A DNA stretch of 64,000 bases from Torreya grandis (GCA_037957365.1 JARHVA010003638.1:1747001-1811000), one strand, 5' to 3'. Positions 1 to 13,689 are shown, numbered from the stretch's first letter. Numbers and translations are program-made. The notes: generated from the sequence alone by a model not told the origin.

Positions 1-1997
1 CTAAATATGTACACAGTCAAAATGTATTTCACCCAAAATTTCAAATTAAGTGTAAACACAGTCGAACCTCTTGTAACCTAAATAGGGTTTTTCTTGAGTT
101 TGAGCACTAAAGCTTATGTTTGTATACTAGTTCGATAAAACTAAAAGAGATTCATAAGACATTTTTCAATATGCCTTTCAAATGTAATAACCAGTCAATG
201 CATTCACTAGAATTTTTGAATTGATAAAGCGTTAAGATAAAGATTTCACAAAGGTGTAAACAAACATGGTGAACACCTATAGCCCTACCCCTTTTCCTTT
301 TGATTATGAGGTTAGATGTAGGGTTTTGTGTATGGCCGAGCCATCTATAGGGCCCTACATATAGCCCCTGTTAATTTTCTAATTCATTCAAAATAATTGA
401 AAACCCATCAACCCAAATCAATTATTTTTAGAAATCCAACAAACATTATCACCCAAAAATTTAAATACAAAACCAACTTGTTACAGTTGCTTATTTTTCC
501 AAGAAAGTTGAATCACCTCTTCCTTATCCTAAATTCCTTTTATTTTTCTCTTTATGCCTGCTACTCCTCATATGTGTGCCTCCTATTCCTCCTCCTTTTT
601 TATTTCCTTCCATCACATTACTCTATTCCACCTCCTCCATTCATGGCAAACCAAACTAACTAAAAATAAGTATGCAACATTATCTCAATAGAATCCCCAC
701 TAAGCTATAGTTCGCCACCATTTTCTTGTAGTCTATAACAAAACTCCCATCATGATTTTTGAAATAATTATGGTTAACTGAAGTCAATGAGTGATTAAAA
801 ACCCTAATCATCTCAAAACTTCCTAATGACTATTAAAATAATCATTAAATGTCCTTTATAAATATATTCATGCCCTTGACTTAAATAATTCCAACATCAA
901 CTTCACAAACTAACTAAACAACAAGTCATAAACACAAATTTTATTCCATGCAATGTCGACCATCACTATCTTTCCATGCAATGTTGAATATCGACTAATC
1001 AACATAATGACTATGGAGAATGGCTAACAAATATATATTAAAAATATTATTGTTTATTGCTACCAAGTCATCCAAGTCAAACACTTTGCATTCAACTTTA
1101 AACTATTAGCTAACCCTCTAGGTTTACATAATAATTCTTAGGATTTAGTAAACACTACTACAAACATAATGATGTTTATATAATTTCATCACAATGATAT
1201 TAATCATTAACACCTTTCACTACATTATGTTCATTGCCTAGCATTAAAAAGTCAAAACACAAGTCTCATTTTACCATGCCAAAATCATTTAGTAATACAT
1301 AACAAAGAGCCTATAATTCATTATGTATTTTTTAGGTTTATAGTACTTATTAAAATCAATAATAGTAACCTTTTAAACATAAATAGTCACTAACAAATTG
1401 AATCAACTAAGTAATAACATACATCGATTATTTCTAACAAAGAATACAAACAAGCATTAATGAACAAATATTTAACTATGTACATTAATTTAGTGAAATC
1501 ATGTAATCATATAAAATTATCTAGGAACACAAAAGATCACAGTAGACATTCACATAAAAAACAAATCATACTACAACTATCTGCTCAATAATTAATCACA
1601 CAAAATGAATTACTATTGTGGTGTGTGCATGGGTTTCTAGTTTCACTAGTTGTCATCCCCCAATGTCTCTATCTAAACCATCCTCTTCAATGATGTTGTC
1701 CCTCCATCACACTCTAAGGGATAGATTTGTCTTGCATCAAACTCACAACAATAAAGGTAGTTAGCCCAAAACACAATTATATCCATAAAATAATGTTGTA
1801 TAATTAGCATACATGATCATAATGTACATAATAAAAATTTCATCTCATAACAAACTAATCATGTAAATTAAACAACTAATAATTATCACATAATCAATAT
1901 ATGACATAAAGTTAAATCAAACATTAGTTAATTAACAACCATAATAATCCATGGATCAAACAAGTTACTCAGCTTAGAGAGAAATGGGGATGTGATA
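1..1997 (-). repeat. Left (3') LTR of minus-strand gypsy element, cut by window edge
   Basis: This stretch aligns throughout with 10588-12673 and 51230-53305. Its right end (TGATA at 1993-1997) corresponds to TGACA in the other copies. Read on the minus strand this is an LTR start, TGTCACATCC, here decayed to TATCACATCC. The sequence just inside it is a purine tract, which fixes it as the 3' LTR of the element whose gag-pol lies at about 2150-6500. It lacks roughly 70 bp near 1480 that the other copies have. The rest of the LTR lies left of position 1. No host gene is visible; short open frames here are not coding. Confidence 0.8.
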
Positions 1998-2012
1998 TCC
2001 TTCCCCCCTAAA
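1998..2012 (-). other. Polypurine tract of the gypsy element
   Basis: On the minus strand this reads TTTAGGGGGGAAGGA and directly abuts the left LTR. It is the expected plus-strand primer site for reverse transcription and confirms the element orientation. Confidence 0.65.
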
Positions 2013-2155
2013 GCTAATCATCATCCCTATGACATTAATTCAAACATAAATTCTAAATTTAAAACATTTTTCAAAAGAAAATAATATAATATGCAGCAAC
2101 AAATCAAGCAAACAAATATGAAAAATTATAAAACTCATTTAGAATATTGGTTCCA

Positions 2156-3800
2156 CTAAACCTTGCACTGTGACACATATCTATTATGTGAATTGAGTTT
2201 GAGAGCATCAATTATGTTGATTAGTTCTACTATGACCACCCTAGGGTTTAGAACTTGTAAAGCATTCCAATCCAACACATGTGAAGGATCAGCCATATAC
2301 TTTTTAATATAAGACACATGGAAGACATTTTGCAAAAGAATTAGATCTAGTGGAAATACAAGCCTATACACTATAGTATTGACCACTTCTAGAACTTATA
2401 AGGTTCTCATATATATCAATTAAAGTTTCATTAATTTCCTAAATTTAATCAGGTTTTTCTAAGACTTAACCTGCAGAAACACTTTATCACCTATAGAAAA
2501 TTGCCTAGTTGTTTTCTTTAGATTAACATAATTTTTATATGTATCATTGGCCTCAACTAACCTCTACCTAATTATCTTTACTTGATCTTCTATTTTTGAA
2601 ATCATCTCAGGTCTAAAGACTACCATGTATTCTAACCTGTCCTAACTAATTAGTGTTTTACACCTCCTTTTGTACAATGCCTCAAATGGAGCCATCTTTA
2701 AAGTTGATTGGTATGAGTTATTGTAATCAAACTCAACTAATGGAAGGTACTCCTCCCACTTGTATTGTTTCCATGCAATACATACAAAGGAGATCTTATA
2801 AAACTTGGTTAACTCACTCTGTTTGCCCATCAATTTGTGGGTGATAAGTAGTGTTAAAGTTCAACTGCATACCCAAAATTGAATTTAGAGTCAATCAAAA
2901 CCTAGAATTCATCCTCATATCTTGATCTAAAATTATTTTATCTAGAAAACCATGAAATTGATACACTTCTTTCATGAATCTATTCACAAGCATAGGTGTG
3001 TCATTTGTCAAATTTCCTAGTATGAAGTGGGATACCCTGGTTAGTTTGTCAACTACAACCAAGATCATATCATGTCAATTATGTGATAAAAGAAACCCTT
3101 GAATGAATTCTATACTAATCACCTGTCACTTCCATTTTGGTATATTGTGTGGATATAGCAATCCAACTAGATACACATGTTTAACTTTCACATGTTGACA
3201 TTCTAGACAACGAGACATAAACTTCATTGCATCTCTCTTGATTCCTTTCTAGAAATAGAGTGGTATGAGCTCAGCCATGAGTTTGGTTACAATTGGATGT
3301 CCTAAATATGGGTCACTGTGAAATTATTTTAGCACTATGATCTTCAAATTATCTTTATCGAGTACATACATCCTACTGTTGTACCATAAAATACCATTAC
3401 TCTCTATCTTGAATCCTTTATACCTTGGATTTTGAGCATTCTCAGACAATGATTTCTTGACCTAATTATATAATTCATCTCTTGGTGATAATTTGATTAC
3501 CTAATCTCAGAAATTATTCCTAATATTAGCCATGACTGTTATGTAACTTATACAACTCAGAGCATTAGCTACTCTATTATCCTTACCTTTGATATAATTA
3601 ATATCAAAATCATAATCAAATGAAAACTCTAACCATCATCTTTGATGAGCATTCAGGTTCGATTAGGCAAAGATATATTTGAGTCCCCAGTTATCAATCT
3701 TGATCTCAAATAGTTTACCCAATAGATAATGCCTCTAAAATTACAAAGCATGCACAATTACCAAAATTTCTAGGTCATGAGGGGCATAATTCACCTCATA
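2156..3800 (-). pseudogene. Gypsy RNase H tail, integrase and C-terminal domain, broken
   Basis: On the minus strand an open piece at 2642-2833 gives the integrase C-terminal half: WEEYLPLVEFDYNNSYQST, then MAPFEALYKRRC, typical of the end of the gypsy rve core. At 2156-2386 follows VFHVSYIKKYMADPSHVLDW, the segment that normally ends gypsy integrases beside a chromodomain. Zinc-binding and catalytic parts of integrase and the RNase H can be followed with frameshifts through about 2900-3800. Stops and frameshifts make it non-functional. Confidence 0.7.
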
Positions 3801-4810
3801 CAACTTTAGTTTCCTAAACTTATGGCTACCACAGAGCCATATTGCATAATAACTCCTCCAAGTCCATCCTTTGATGCATTGATGATAATTGATAATTAAC
3901 AATTATGATCGAGAACTCTTAGCATTGATGTTGAATTAATCCTCCTTTTCAATTCTTGAAAGGATACCTCACACGTATCTGACTAGAAGAAACTTTGATT
4001 CTTCCACTGGAGAGAGGTAATTGGATTATCTATCTTAGATTAATTCAAAATGAATTTTTTATAATAGCCATCCAATCTCATGAAATTTCTTACCTAATGC
4101 ACATTATTTGGTGTTGGCCACTCCATTATGGCTCTTATCTTTGATGGATCCACTGAAATAACATTCATAGAGATAATATGTCCCAAATATTTCACTTTCT
4201 TCTGGAAAAATTCCCACTTAAACAACTTGTCATACAACCTATGTTTTTGAAAATTATGTAAAACCAATTCTAGATGCTACAAGTGCTCTTCCTCATCCTT
4301 GGAATAAATGAGTATGTCATCTATAAATACAAAACAAAACAATTTAGGCAATCTCTAAACAACTATTCATAAGATTCATATATTTTTCTAGAGAAATTAT
4401 TAATCCAAATGGTAAGATTGTGAACTCATAGTGCCCATATCAAGTTATGAATGTTATTTTTAGAATATTCTCTTAATGGATTCTTAACTAATGATACTCT
4501 GATCTAAGATCAATCTTAGAAAATATTGTTGCCCCTCACATTTGATCAAAGAGATCATCAATGCATGATAGCAAATATATGTTCTTGATTGTTGCTTTAT
4601 TCAACACCTTATAATCTATACGTAGGCAAAAAGTGCCATCCTTCTTAATGAAGATAATTGGTACACTCCATGGTGATACACTTGGTCGAATCAACATTTT
4701 TGACAACTTTTGAAGTTGAGCCTTTAAGTCAACTAATTCAATGGTTTTCATTCTGTATGGTGCCTTAGACTATGATTTTGATCTAGGTATGATATCAAGC
4801 GAGAAATCAA
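3800..4810 (-). pseudogene. Gypsy reverse transcriptase, broken
   Basis: The minus strand at 4536-4751 encodes an RT N-terminal block with [19 protein letters not shown] and NKATIKN...[11 protein letters not shown], the classic start of gypsy RT. Further along, around 4300-4330, the FIDDILIYSK active-site block can be read with one stop inside. Both catalytic Asp codons of the IDD motif are still present. Internal stops and frame changes show that it is dead. Confidence 0.75.
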
Positions 4811-5089
4811 ACTTGCACTTGGGTGGAAATCCTGGTAATTCTTATGAAAACACATCATAAAATTTTCTTAAAAAAAAATAATATTTGATCAATTGTTCCT
4901 TAGACTCATCCATATCATTTATCTTAACGATAAATGCTTGGCATCCCTTCCTTTAAGCTTTATTGAGTTGAATTATAGAAATATGCCTTAGCTTCAACTC
5001 CCTTTTCTCACCCTAAAGTTGTGTCTAATTTTTAAAATCATCTTGACACTCAACCTTCTTCAGATAATAGTCAACTTTAGCATTATGAT

Positions 5090-6510
5090 CTATAAACCAA
5101 TTGACTCCTAGGATCACATCATAAGATCCCAATAGTGCATAAAAAATATATACTACTATAATTAAATCAAACAACCTAATCTTTGATTTGACTAAACACT
5201 TGTCAAATTTGACCTTTGACTCATTCTCATACTATACCGACCATACATTTGTCATAACTCTAGATTTTATAGATAATGTATTAAGCATTATAAGAGTAAT
5301 GAAACATTATGTAGCTCTTGTGTCAATTAAAATAAAAATTGGATGATCGAACAAAATACCTAACAGTTCTATGGGTGAAGCTTAATACTTGGCCTGACAA
5401 TTGTCAATAGTTTCATGAATCCACTACTAGAACATACCTTACTGATAATTAGAACCCTTGTTCATTGACTTATCTTGAGGACATTCAAAATTAAAATGGT
5501 CACCTCCACATATGAAACAACCTCCAACTGGTCCTTTCTTATCATACTTTTGGTTTCCCTTAAAACCACCCTTGAAACCATTACCAAGTTTACTATTCTT
5601 TGAACCACTATTAAACTTGGCATTATCATTCTTGAACTAACTCTTGGAGTCTCCATTCCTCTACTTTCAGTTCTTCTTAAAAGTTAGTTTGGAACTTCCA
5701 AACTTATTTTTGAACTTATCTCTAACTTGGGCAAGAGATTTCAATTTTTGTTCTTATTTGACCACCTTATCAAACACCTAATCCATGGTAGATGGACCAT
5801 GCACATCTAATTCACAACCAATTTTGGGTTTTAATCCCATGATGAATTTCCTAATTCTGAACCTCTCATCCACCTAATACTGAGGTACATACTTAATAAG
5901 CTTGGTAAATTGCTCCCAATATTCAATCACCAATAAATTTCCTTACTTAAGATTATGTAATCCATAAGCTTTTGATTGAAGTATAGTTGTGGAAGCCAAC
6001 ATGACCTAAATAGTGTCACAAACTATTTCTAAGTGGTGGTGGTTGAGTTGAGGTTCATCTTGAGCTTTTTGTTTTCCCATCAGTTTTTTGTTTCACTAGC
6101 AAGCTGATAAGTTCCTCAAACTACTTTTGTGACTTTAGAATAATTTTGAATCTCAAAATATTTCTCTATTTTTATTATCCATGATTAAGCTTCATCTCCT
6201 AATATAGTTCCATCAAATTTGGGTGGATTTAACTTTTTCATATCCAATACCAAATTTATAGCTACTCAAACTCTTGTATCGTATGGTACTTCATCATGCC
6301 TTTGCTCTTGAAGATGTTCCTAATCATCAATATGATCTTTAGGTTCCTCTTGATCATTCTCTTCTTCATGTCCATTCACTTCTTATTCTAGGGTCATGAT
6401 TCAGTCCCTAACCTCTTGCATAGTTGCAAGGATTTGGTCCAACTTTACAGCGTGCTCAATGCCAAACTGATTTGGATCAAAAGGGGGTTTGATATTTAAA
6501 GTACCCTCAC
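5090..6510 (-). pseudogene. Gypsy gag and aspartic protease, broken
   Basis: The minus strand from about 6500 downward shows an acidic gag N-terminus, then LNPPKFDGT and WIIKIEKYFEIQNYS, the conserved start of the plant gypsy retrotrans_gag domain. A basic, Gly/Arg/Lys-rich region follows near 5460-5660 where the zinc knuckle belongs. The protease end is visible near 5110-5140 as YDVILGVNWFIDHNAKVDY, the conserved block after the retropepsin core. Several TAG/TAA codons interrupt the frame. Confidence 0.7.
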
Positions 6511-6602
6511 CTCATAGTTTAGTGTGTACCATTATTATTCCCACTTACCAGAACAATAAATTTGCATTAATAGACACATTAATTCCTAGAGTTTGAACCT
6601 CA

Positions 6603-6614
6603 TCTCTGATACCA
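6603..6614 (-). other. Primer binding site (initiator tRNA-Met)
   Basis: The minus-strand sequence is TGGTATCAGAGA, matching the plant initiator tRNA-Met primer complement. It lies 3 nt from the inner edge of the right LTR, whose minus-strand end is TGTTACA. Confidence 0.75.
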
Positions 6615-8560
6615 TAATGTAACAACCCCACTGGATTTTATCGAAATATAGTTAAAAAATTAAAAATTAATTACACATATTCACATTACAAATTTCACCA
6701 TGATAAATCTATTTAGTGATCTTTAACTAATTGTATTCATTTAGTTAACCATAAAGTTTATAGCTAATCCACTTAGCTAAGGATCACAATGAACATATAT
6801 ATAAATCATGAATAATGCTAAATAAGACTTAAATTATACATCTAATCATTAATTAAATAGTACAAATTTAGCCACAATTGATACAACATTACAACCATTG
6901 TTGTAGAATTATAATGTATAAATATTAAATTTTTCAGCACTACATAATATCTCAAATAATAAAATAGGATACAAAGATATACAAAGCATGAGTCTCTATG
7001 ACTCAAGGGTCTCCACAATTCAATTATCAATCTGTAATCTCAAGTGTAATCTATAGTATAGTAATTTAGTTGGGAGGGAGATAATCATCTAAGAACTTTT
7101 CCACACCAAACACATACCATAGATCCCCTGCACTATCTCCCAAAAAGGGGATGGCCCTCTCTTCATGGATGGGTAGATAATGATGGTGTAAGAATCTAGA
7201 GTGACAAACCAAAACCTATGTGTTGAAGATATCTAATACATAATGTGTATCATAAATAAATTTATTATAACTTGATAGCACACAAATACGAAAACTATAT
7301 CTACATATGAAATGATAATGTTTAATTAAAACATTACTTTGTCCAAAGATTTCAATAATTAAATATCTCTAAAATTAGTCAATTTCATACACACCATTCA
7401 ATTAGATTACACCTCATCTTGCATTGATGGCACTAATTAAGTCAGTGGAATCCATCCACTGCTTATTTAAAGTCATGAATGCAAGATTCGATTAAAATGT
7501 ATAATAATATAAAAACAAATAGATTCATTCAAATTATATTTCCTTTTAGTTGATAAAAATATGCTAAGTACAAAAATATTATATACACACATTTAGTCTG
7601 TCAAATGTAATGTACTAAATCCAATAACATCTAGTTTATTATAAAAGAATAAACATAATCAAACTCATTCCTTAATATAACATACCATCTAGGTAATGAT
7701 CATATCAAAACTACCCATTACCCAAATCACAATTAACTTATAATGCTATTTTATCTCTAAAACACTCATTATAATAGAGGCTTATTTAATTGTTCATATT
7801 CCACATATAATAAAAATCAGTCCACAAACATCTTAATATGTTTTATGTTTAAAACTCATAAATATATTATTTTAATTATTTTATATATAAACATTAAAAT
7901 ATATACAAGCACCCACATTCGCATTATTATGGTAAAAACATAGATGTGAATGTATATACATTTATATATAAATGGTATAATTATTTCTAGTTCTATTACG
8001 TAATCACAATATATAACTTATACCAAGTATGTGTATACTTTTAGAACTCTAAAGTATGAATTCAACACAGTATAACTACTTTTCTAGATACAATATAATC
8101 TAATAAGACATCCACTATCAAATGTCTTAGAGTATTCCATATACTCTAAGTTTACTTCCAACAAACAAAATAGCTCCATAACCCTTTTATAAACTAAATA
8201 AATTTGAATGTACGTGTTTAATTAAAACACATAAAATTTCATGTAATTCAACATTCATATATAGCCAACCATTTACACACCAAATATATTTATTCAAATT
8301 ACTCAAATCAAGCCGATTCATATTAATATTTGATTCTTTTACATATAAATATGATCAAGACATACACATAGTCATTTATATCAAACATTGTGAAATTCGT
8401 GACTATGTATCTCAATTCAAAGTTTACACAGTGCACAGTTGATAACCAATAACCAATCCAATTTTATTATATTATCTAAGTCGATTTACATATATATTAT
8501 GAAACTCATCTAAACTATGAATTGGTTTTCTCTGTCTTAGATTTACAAAAATCCTTATGC

Positions 8561-8563
<3 letters not shown>

Positions 8564-8609
<46 letters not shown>
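8564..8609. repeat. (AT)n microsatellite
   Basis: Uninterrupted alternating AT, about 46 bp, inside the gypsy LTR. Confidence 0.95.
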
Positions 8610-8612
<3 letters not shown>

Positions 8613-8862
8613 AGATGATATAATTATAACTCGGCCTTAAACATACTCAGTCCCTAAATATAATTTTCAAGTGATAAACTCAAATCTACCAAGTCATTAT
8701 ATATTGAATAAACTCCAAATTTATTTGATAATATAAGCTATAAGCTTTTACTAAGAACACTAAGTATATATCCATACTGATATCAAATCATTCTAAATCT
8801 TTATCAACAAAGTTTAAATGAAACCCTAACCTTCCATTTATACATTTGTACCTAAACATACA

Positions 8863-8866
<4 letters not shown>

Positions 8867-8921
<55 letters not shown>
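8867..8921. repeat. (AT)n microsatellite
   Basis: Alternating AT, about 55 bp. The same position in the second copy (48037-48062) is a TG run instead. An apparent minus-strand open frame across it (repeated Ile-Tyr) is a by-product of the repeat. Confidence 0.95.
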
Positions 8922-8925
<4 letters not shown>

Positions 8926-9002
8926 CCTGAATACACACATATGTCTATGTATAAATATATAAAAATACACATTTCCTAAGTTTTAAAAACACATAATGAA
9001 TA

Positions 9003-10486
9003 TGTTAGCATAGCGAATATTACATTGTTTAACATCTTAAACTTGTAGTTAGTCAGTTGTGTCAGCATAACGTCTTCATGATAGTTTTGTAATAGGTGGT
9101 GGTCTATGGTTTTAATAACCATTTTCTGCATTGTATAAATACTTCTCTTACTTATGAATAATATAACATCAAAGCTTTTAAGCTCCCATTCTAGTATGAG
9201 AGCGTATTGATGCAATAAATGTGACACCATATTTTTGCCTTTTTAGATTTATGTTGTTTTTGTGTTGATGAAGAATTGTCTTCTAGATTTCTAAGATCAA
9301 AAAATAATTCTCCCTACAACACACCTTTTTTTTGAGAAGGTTCTTCATTCTCATCATCTAGTTGTAGGAATAGTCTATGCAAGGTAGTATGTTTTGATTC
9401 TTTTTGCAGTAATGAGTCAAATGATTAGAACCAATAGCTTGTCCTCGATATTTTCTCCAAGTGCAATCAATTTTGCTCATAATTCTATGACTCGGTGTAA
9501 GAATTCTTCAATTTTCTCACCTTCTTTCATAATGAGAGTATGAAGCTTTCACTAGATATGGAGTATATTCATCTGATTCTTTGCCTCATAAATGTTGGAG
9601 AGAATTTCCCAAGCCTCTTTTTATGTTGATGCATCTCGAATATGAGGTTGAACCTCGTTGGTAACACTAAGTGTGATCAACATCAGGGCTTTTGCATTTG
9701 ACTTATCATATTTTATTCACTCATCAACTCCAATAGGATGGGTCATTGTATAAGTGATGATGCCCCATTATTATTCAAATTGAAGAATAGTTCACATCTT
9801 CATCTTCTACATGGCAAAATTTGGCCCTTTGAGGAGTTGGGTGTCAAACAATAGGAGTTTGGGAGTAGACATATTTGTTTTTTTACTTTATTTTATACAA
9901 AATTTTGCAATCAAATTAATATTTTATGCTTCAAATTTTTGTATAAAAAAGTTTACCTTATTCAAATGTTTCCATCTTCTTTATCTATGGCATTGGCCAT
10001 CCTCTGCTTCCTTACTCAGGATTTACCGACTTCAACATTTTTCAGGCTTGATTACTCTAGGCATCGTGCCTTTGAGTTGTGTGTCCTTAGAGGCTACTTT
10101 TATGAGAGAGAAACTACAAATTGCTTCTTAATTTCCATGAAATTGGTCAAAATCTAAGATGAAATATATACACTGAGGTTGATTTACTATCATCAACAAA
10201 TTCAACATAGTAGATATACTCATCAAGTCACTTGTCAAAGTGAAATTTGATTTGCTTTGGGGGTACATTTGTAAAAATAATGTAATAAAGGGTGGAATGT
10301 TAACATAAAATATATTACATTATTTAACAACTTTAACCTGTAGTTAGTTGGCTACATTAGCATAACGTCTTCATGATAATTTTGTAATAGGTGGTAGCCA
10401 TTTACGATTTTAATAACCATTTTATGCATTATATAAATACTTCTCTTGCATATGAATAATAAGGCATCAAAGCTTTTAATCTCTCA
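9003..10486 (+). mobile_element. Small rearranged Ty1/copia element, nested in gypsy LTR
   Basis: Two LTRs (9003-9188 and 10298-10486, both starting TGTTARCATA) are flanked by a perfect 5-bp duplication GAATA (8998-9002 and 10487-10491). LTR promoter motif TATAAATACTTCTC and the purine stretch AAAGGGTGGAA before the right LTR read on the plus strand. The gag sequence inside (about 9430-9850) reads on the minus strand, so most of the interior is inverted relative to the LTRs. RT and most of integrase are missing. The second copy at 49182-51074 has the same structure. Confidence 0.75.
9430..9850 (-). pseudogene. Copia gag fragment, antisense to its own LTRs
   Basis: The minus strand reads KGPNFA..KMKM near 9830, then KEAWEILSNIYEAKNQMNI and KEGEKIEEFLHRVIEL, then ALGENIEDKLL near 9440. 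These are the conserved blocks of the copia gag (UBN2-type) domain in the right order. Single stops (for example at Trp positions) interrupt it. Confidence 0.75.
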
Positions 10487-13466
10487 GAATAAATACAATT
10501 ACACAATCAATATGTGTTAAAACATAGAATGTATTTATAGAGTTAATATATGTTGAAAACCTAGAACATAATTATACCCAAAAATTACAACTAAATATAT
10601 ACATAGTCAAAATGTATTTCACCCAGAATTTCAAATTAAGTGTAAACATAGTTGAACCTCTTGTAACCCGAATAGGGTTTTTCTTAAGTTTGAGCACTAA
10701 AGCTTATGATTTTATACTAGTTCAACAAAACTAAAACTGATTCATAAGAGCTTTTTCAATATGCCTTTAAAATGAAATAACCAATCAATGCATTTACTAC
10801 AATTTTCAAATTAATAAAGGGTTAAGATAGATATTTCACAAAGGTGTAAACAAACATGGTGAACACCTACAGCCCTACACCTTTCCCTTTGGGCTATGGG
10901 GTTGGATGTAGGGTTCTATGGATGACCAATCCATCCTCGGGGCCCTACATATAGTGCTTATTAATTTTATAATTAATTTCAAAACAATTGAAAACCCATC
11001 AACCCAAATCAGTTATTTTCACAAATCCAATAAACAATATCACCTAGTAATTTAAATACAAAACCAACATGTTATAGTTACTTATTTTTCCAAGAAAGTT
11101 TAATCTCCTCTTTCTTAACTTGAATGCCTTTTATTTTTATCTTTCTACTTGGTACTCCATGTATGCATGTTTCCCATTACTCCTTATCCTTTATTTTATT
11201 TCCTTCCATCACCTTACTCTCTTCCACCTTCCCCTCTATTCACGATAGACCAAACTAACTAAAAATATGCAAGCAAAAATAGCTCAACAAAATCTCCACT
11301 AAGCTATAGTCTACAACCATTTTATTTCACTCCATAACAAAACACCCATCATGATTTTCACAAGAATTATGGTTAAATTAAGTCAATGAGTGATTATAAA
11401 CCCTAATCATCTCAAAACTTCTCAATGACTATTAAAATAATCATTAAATATCCTTTATAAAAATATGCATGCCCTTAACTTAAAATAATTCCAATCTTGA
11501 CTTCACAAACTGACTAAACAAACACAAACACCTATGTTAATCCATGCAATGTCGACCATCACTATCTTTCCATGTAATGTCAAATATTGACTAATCAACA
11601 TAATGACTATATAGCATGGGTAACAATTTTTTATTAGAAAGACTATTGTTTATTACTACCAAGTCATCTAGCTCAAACACTTTGTACTTATCTTTAAACT
11701 ATTAGCGAACCCTCTAGGTTTAAATAATAATCCATAGGCTTTAGCAAACACTACTACAAATACAATGATTTTTATATAATTGTATCACAATGATATTAAT
11801 CATTAGCACCTTGCACTACATTATGTTTATTTCAAAGCATTACAAAGTCAAAACACAAGTCTCATTTTAACCATGCCAAAATCATTTATTAATAAGTAAC
11901 AAAGATCCTATAATTCATTAAGTCTTTTGTAGGTTTATAGTACTTATTAAATTCGATAACAGTAACATTTTAAATTTAAATAGTCACTAACAAACTGACT
12001 CAGCTAAGTAATAGCATACATAGATTATTTCTAACAAAGAATCCAAACAATCATTTATAAATGAATATTTAACTATGTACAACACTGTAGTAATCAAGTT
12101 AAACTAGTTAGGTATAGATTTATCAATCAACTGACTAATAACATTAACAACAACTAGAATAGTGAAATTAAGTAATCATATAAAATGATCTGAGAACACA
12201 AAAGATCACAATAGATATTCAAACAAAAAAAAAGCGTACTACAACTATCTACTCAACAATTACTCACACAATATGAAATACTACTATGGTGTGTGCATGG
12301 GGTTTTAGTTTTTCTCTCTATCATCTCCAAACATCTCCATCTAAACCACCCTCTCTGATGATTCTATCTCTCCATCACACTCTGAGGGGTGGATCTGTCC
12401 TGTATCCACCTCACAATAATGAATGTAGTTAGTTTGAAACATAATTATATCCATAAAATAATGTTGTATAATTAACAAACATGATCATAATGTACAGAAT
12501 AAAAAGTATATCTATCTCACAACAAACCAATCATGTAAATTAAGCAACATTTAATTATCCCATAATCAACATATAACATAAAGCTTAATTAAACATTAGT
12601 TAATCAACTAACAACCATAATATTATATGGATCAAACATGTTATGCAGTTTAGAGAGAAATCAGGATGTGACATAACTCCACATGATGTTGATGGTTGGG
12701 GTGGTCTAGGTCCACCAACGGGGGGCTCATGGTACCAGTCGATCAAGTTTATTTTGCTAGATTTGAACCTTAGACATTTTACAGAATATGGTTATGAGTT
12801 GTATTTATAGAACTGTGGAATCATGAAGAATAAGTTTGTATACTTGCACTTATGTACTAGAATCATGTTTTATATAAATTTTTAGTATTTTGATTCTATT
12901 CTAATGATGTATCATTTTATTTTAATGCACTATGTGAATTAAAATTCTAAGTCATATGCATGCGATTGTTTACTATTGTATTAATGTGGTTACATATATA
13001 AATGTTTATGCTACTGACCATACATATTAAAATGTTAATTTTAAATAATTCTAGAATGATTAGATTGCACTAAGAGTAACTTTTGACTCTGTTTATGGTT
13101 GACTGAGTGTATTAGAAATCTATAAATGTATTTAGTTTATATTTATCTTTGGTTATTTGCATAGATAAATTTGAGTTACAAAACTTGTAGTTACCTAACA
13201 AGGTTATTGATTAATGGTTTGAGTATCACTCATGAATGTATCAGTCAAAGGACTAAGTACTCTACATTATGAAATAAATTGTAGTGATCATCTTAGTATT
13301 TTATGACTTGTTATTTCTCATTTTGATGTAATTTTATTGAATAACCACAAATATAATAAATTGACTGTGCACTATAATGTTCTTGGTCAAGTGGTTGTAG
13401 GTTAATTTTGTGCTTCGTATGCTAGTCTCAGTGACTGAGTTAGTGTTATACCTCATAGATAATGGA

Positions 13467-13689
13467 TATTATATTTATCAAAGAGATTGAGAAATGTAAT
13501 TAACCAGCGTACTAAATAGCGACTCAAGAAAATAGGGGGTGAGAGCACCACAAGCATCGGGTAGTGTAAAATAGATAAGCCTATAAAAATAAACTAACCT
13601 ATTAACCCAAGTGGTTAAAACAACTAACCAAGGTGCATAGATAATATATTTAATCAATAACCCAAGGTATTTACAATAATATGCTAACA
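13467..13689 (-). repeat. 3' LTR of copia element
   Basis: Matches 18591-18847 except for an internal deletion near 13515. On the minus strand it starts TGTTAGCATATTATTG. The purine tract lies immediately outside, at about 13690-13699. Confidence 0.8.

Larger units (their letters stand above)
1..12673 (-). mobile_element. Decayed Ty3/gypsy LTR retrotransposon with very long LTRs
   Basis: The element has a left LTR (to 1997), an internal region (1998-6617) and a right LTR (6618-12673). All signals read on the minus strand: the primer binding site at 6603-6614 next to the right LTR, the purine tract at 1998-2012 next to the left LTR, and domain order gag, protease, RT, RNase H, integrase from high to low coordinates. 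That order (integrase after RT/RNase H) is Ty3/gypsy. The TGTCACATCC LTR start and a chromodomain-position tail suggest a Tekay/Del-like chromovirus; this is inference. Subtracting the nested copia gives a native LTR of about 4.6 kb. Many stops make the element non-functional. Confidence 0.75.
6618..12673 (-). repeat. Right (5') LTR of gypsy element, with nested copia
   Basis: Bounded by TGTAACAACC at the left and GGATGTGACA at the right (minus strand TGTCACATCC ... GTTGTTACA). The right 2.1 kb matches the left LTR. The middle contains the small copia element at 9003-10486. The stretch 6618-9002 has no second copy in the window to the left of 8740 and carries no coding signal: it is AT-rich with two AT microsatellites. 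The right 3.9 kb recurs at 47906-53305. Confidence 0.7.

Noticed and set aside
397..663. 88-codon frame in the left LTR
   Set aside because: Lies inside an LTR, disrupted in the two other aligned copies (10980-11260 and 51600-51900).
8788..8970. Minus-strand frame with Ile-Tyr repeats
   Set aside because: Translation of an AT microsatellite.
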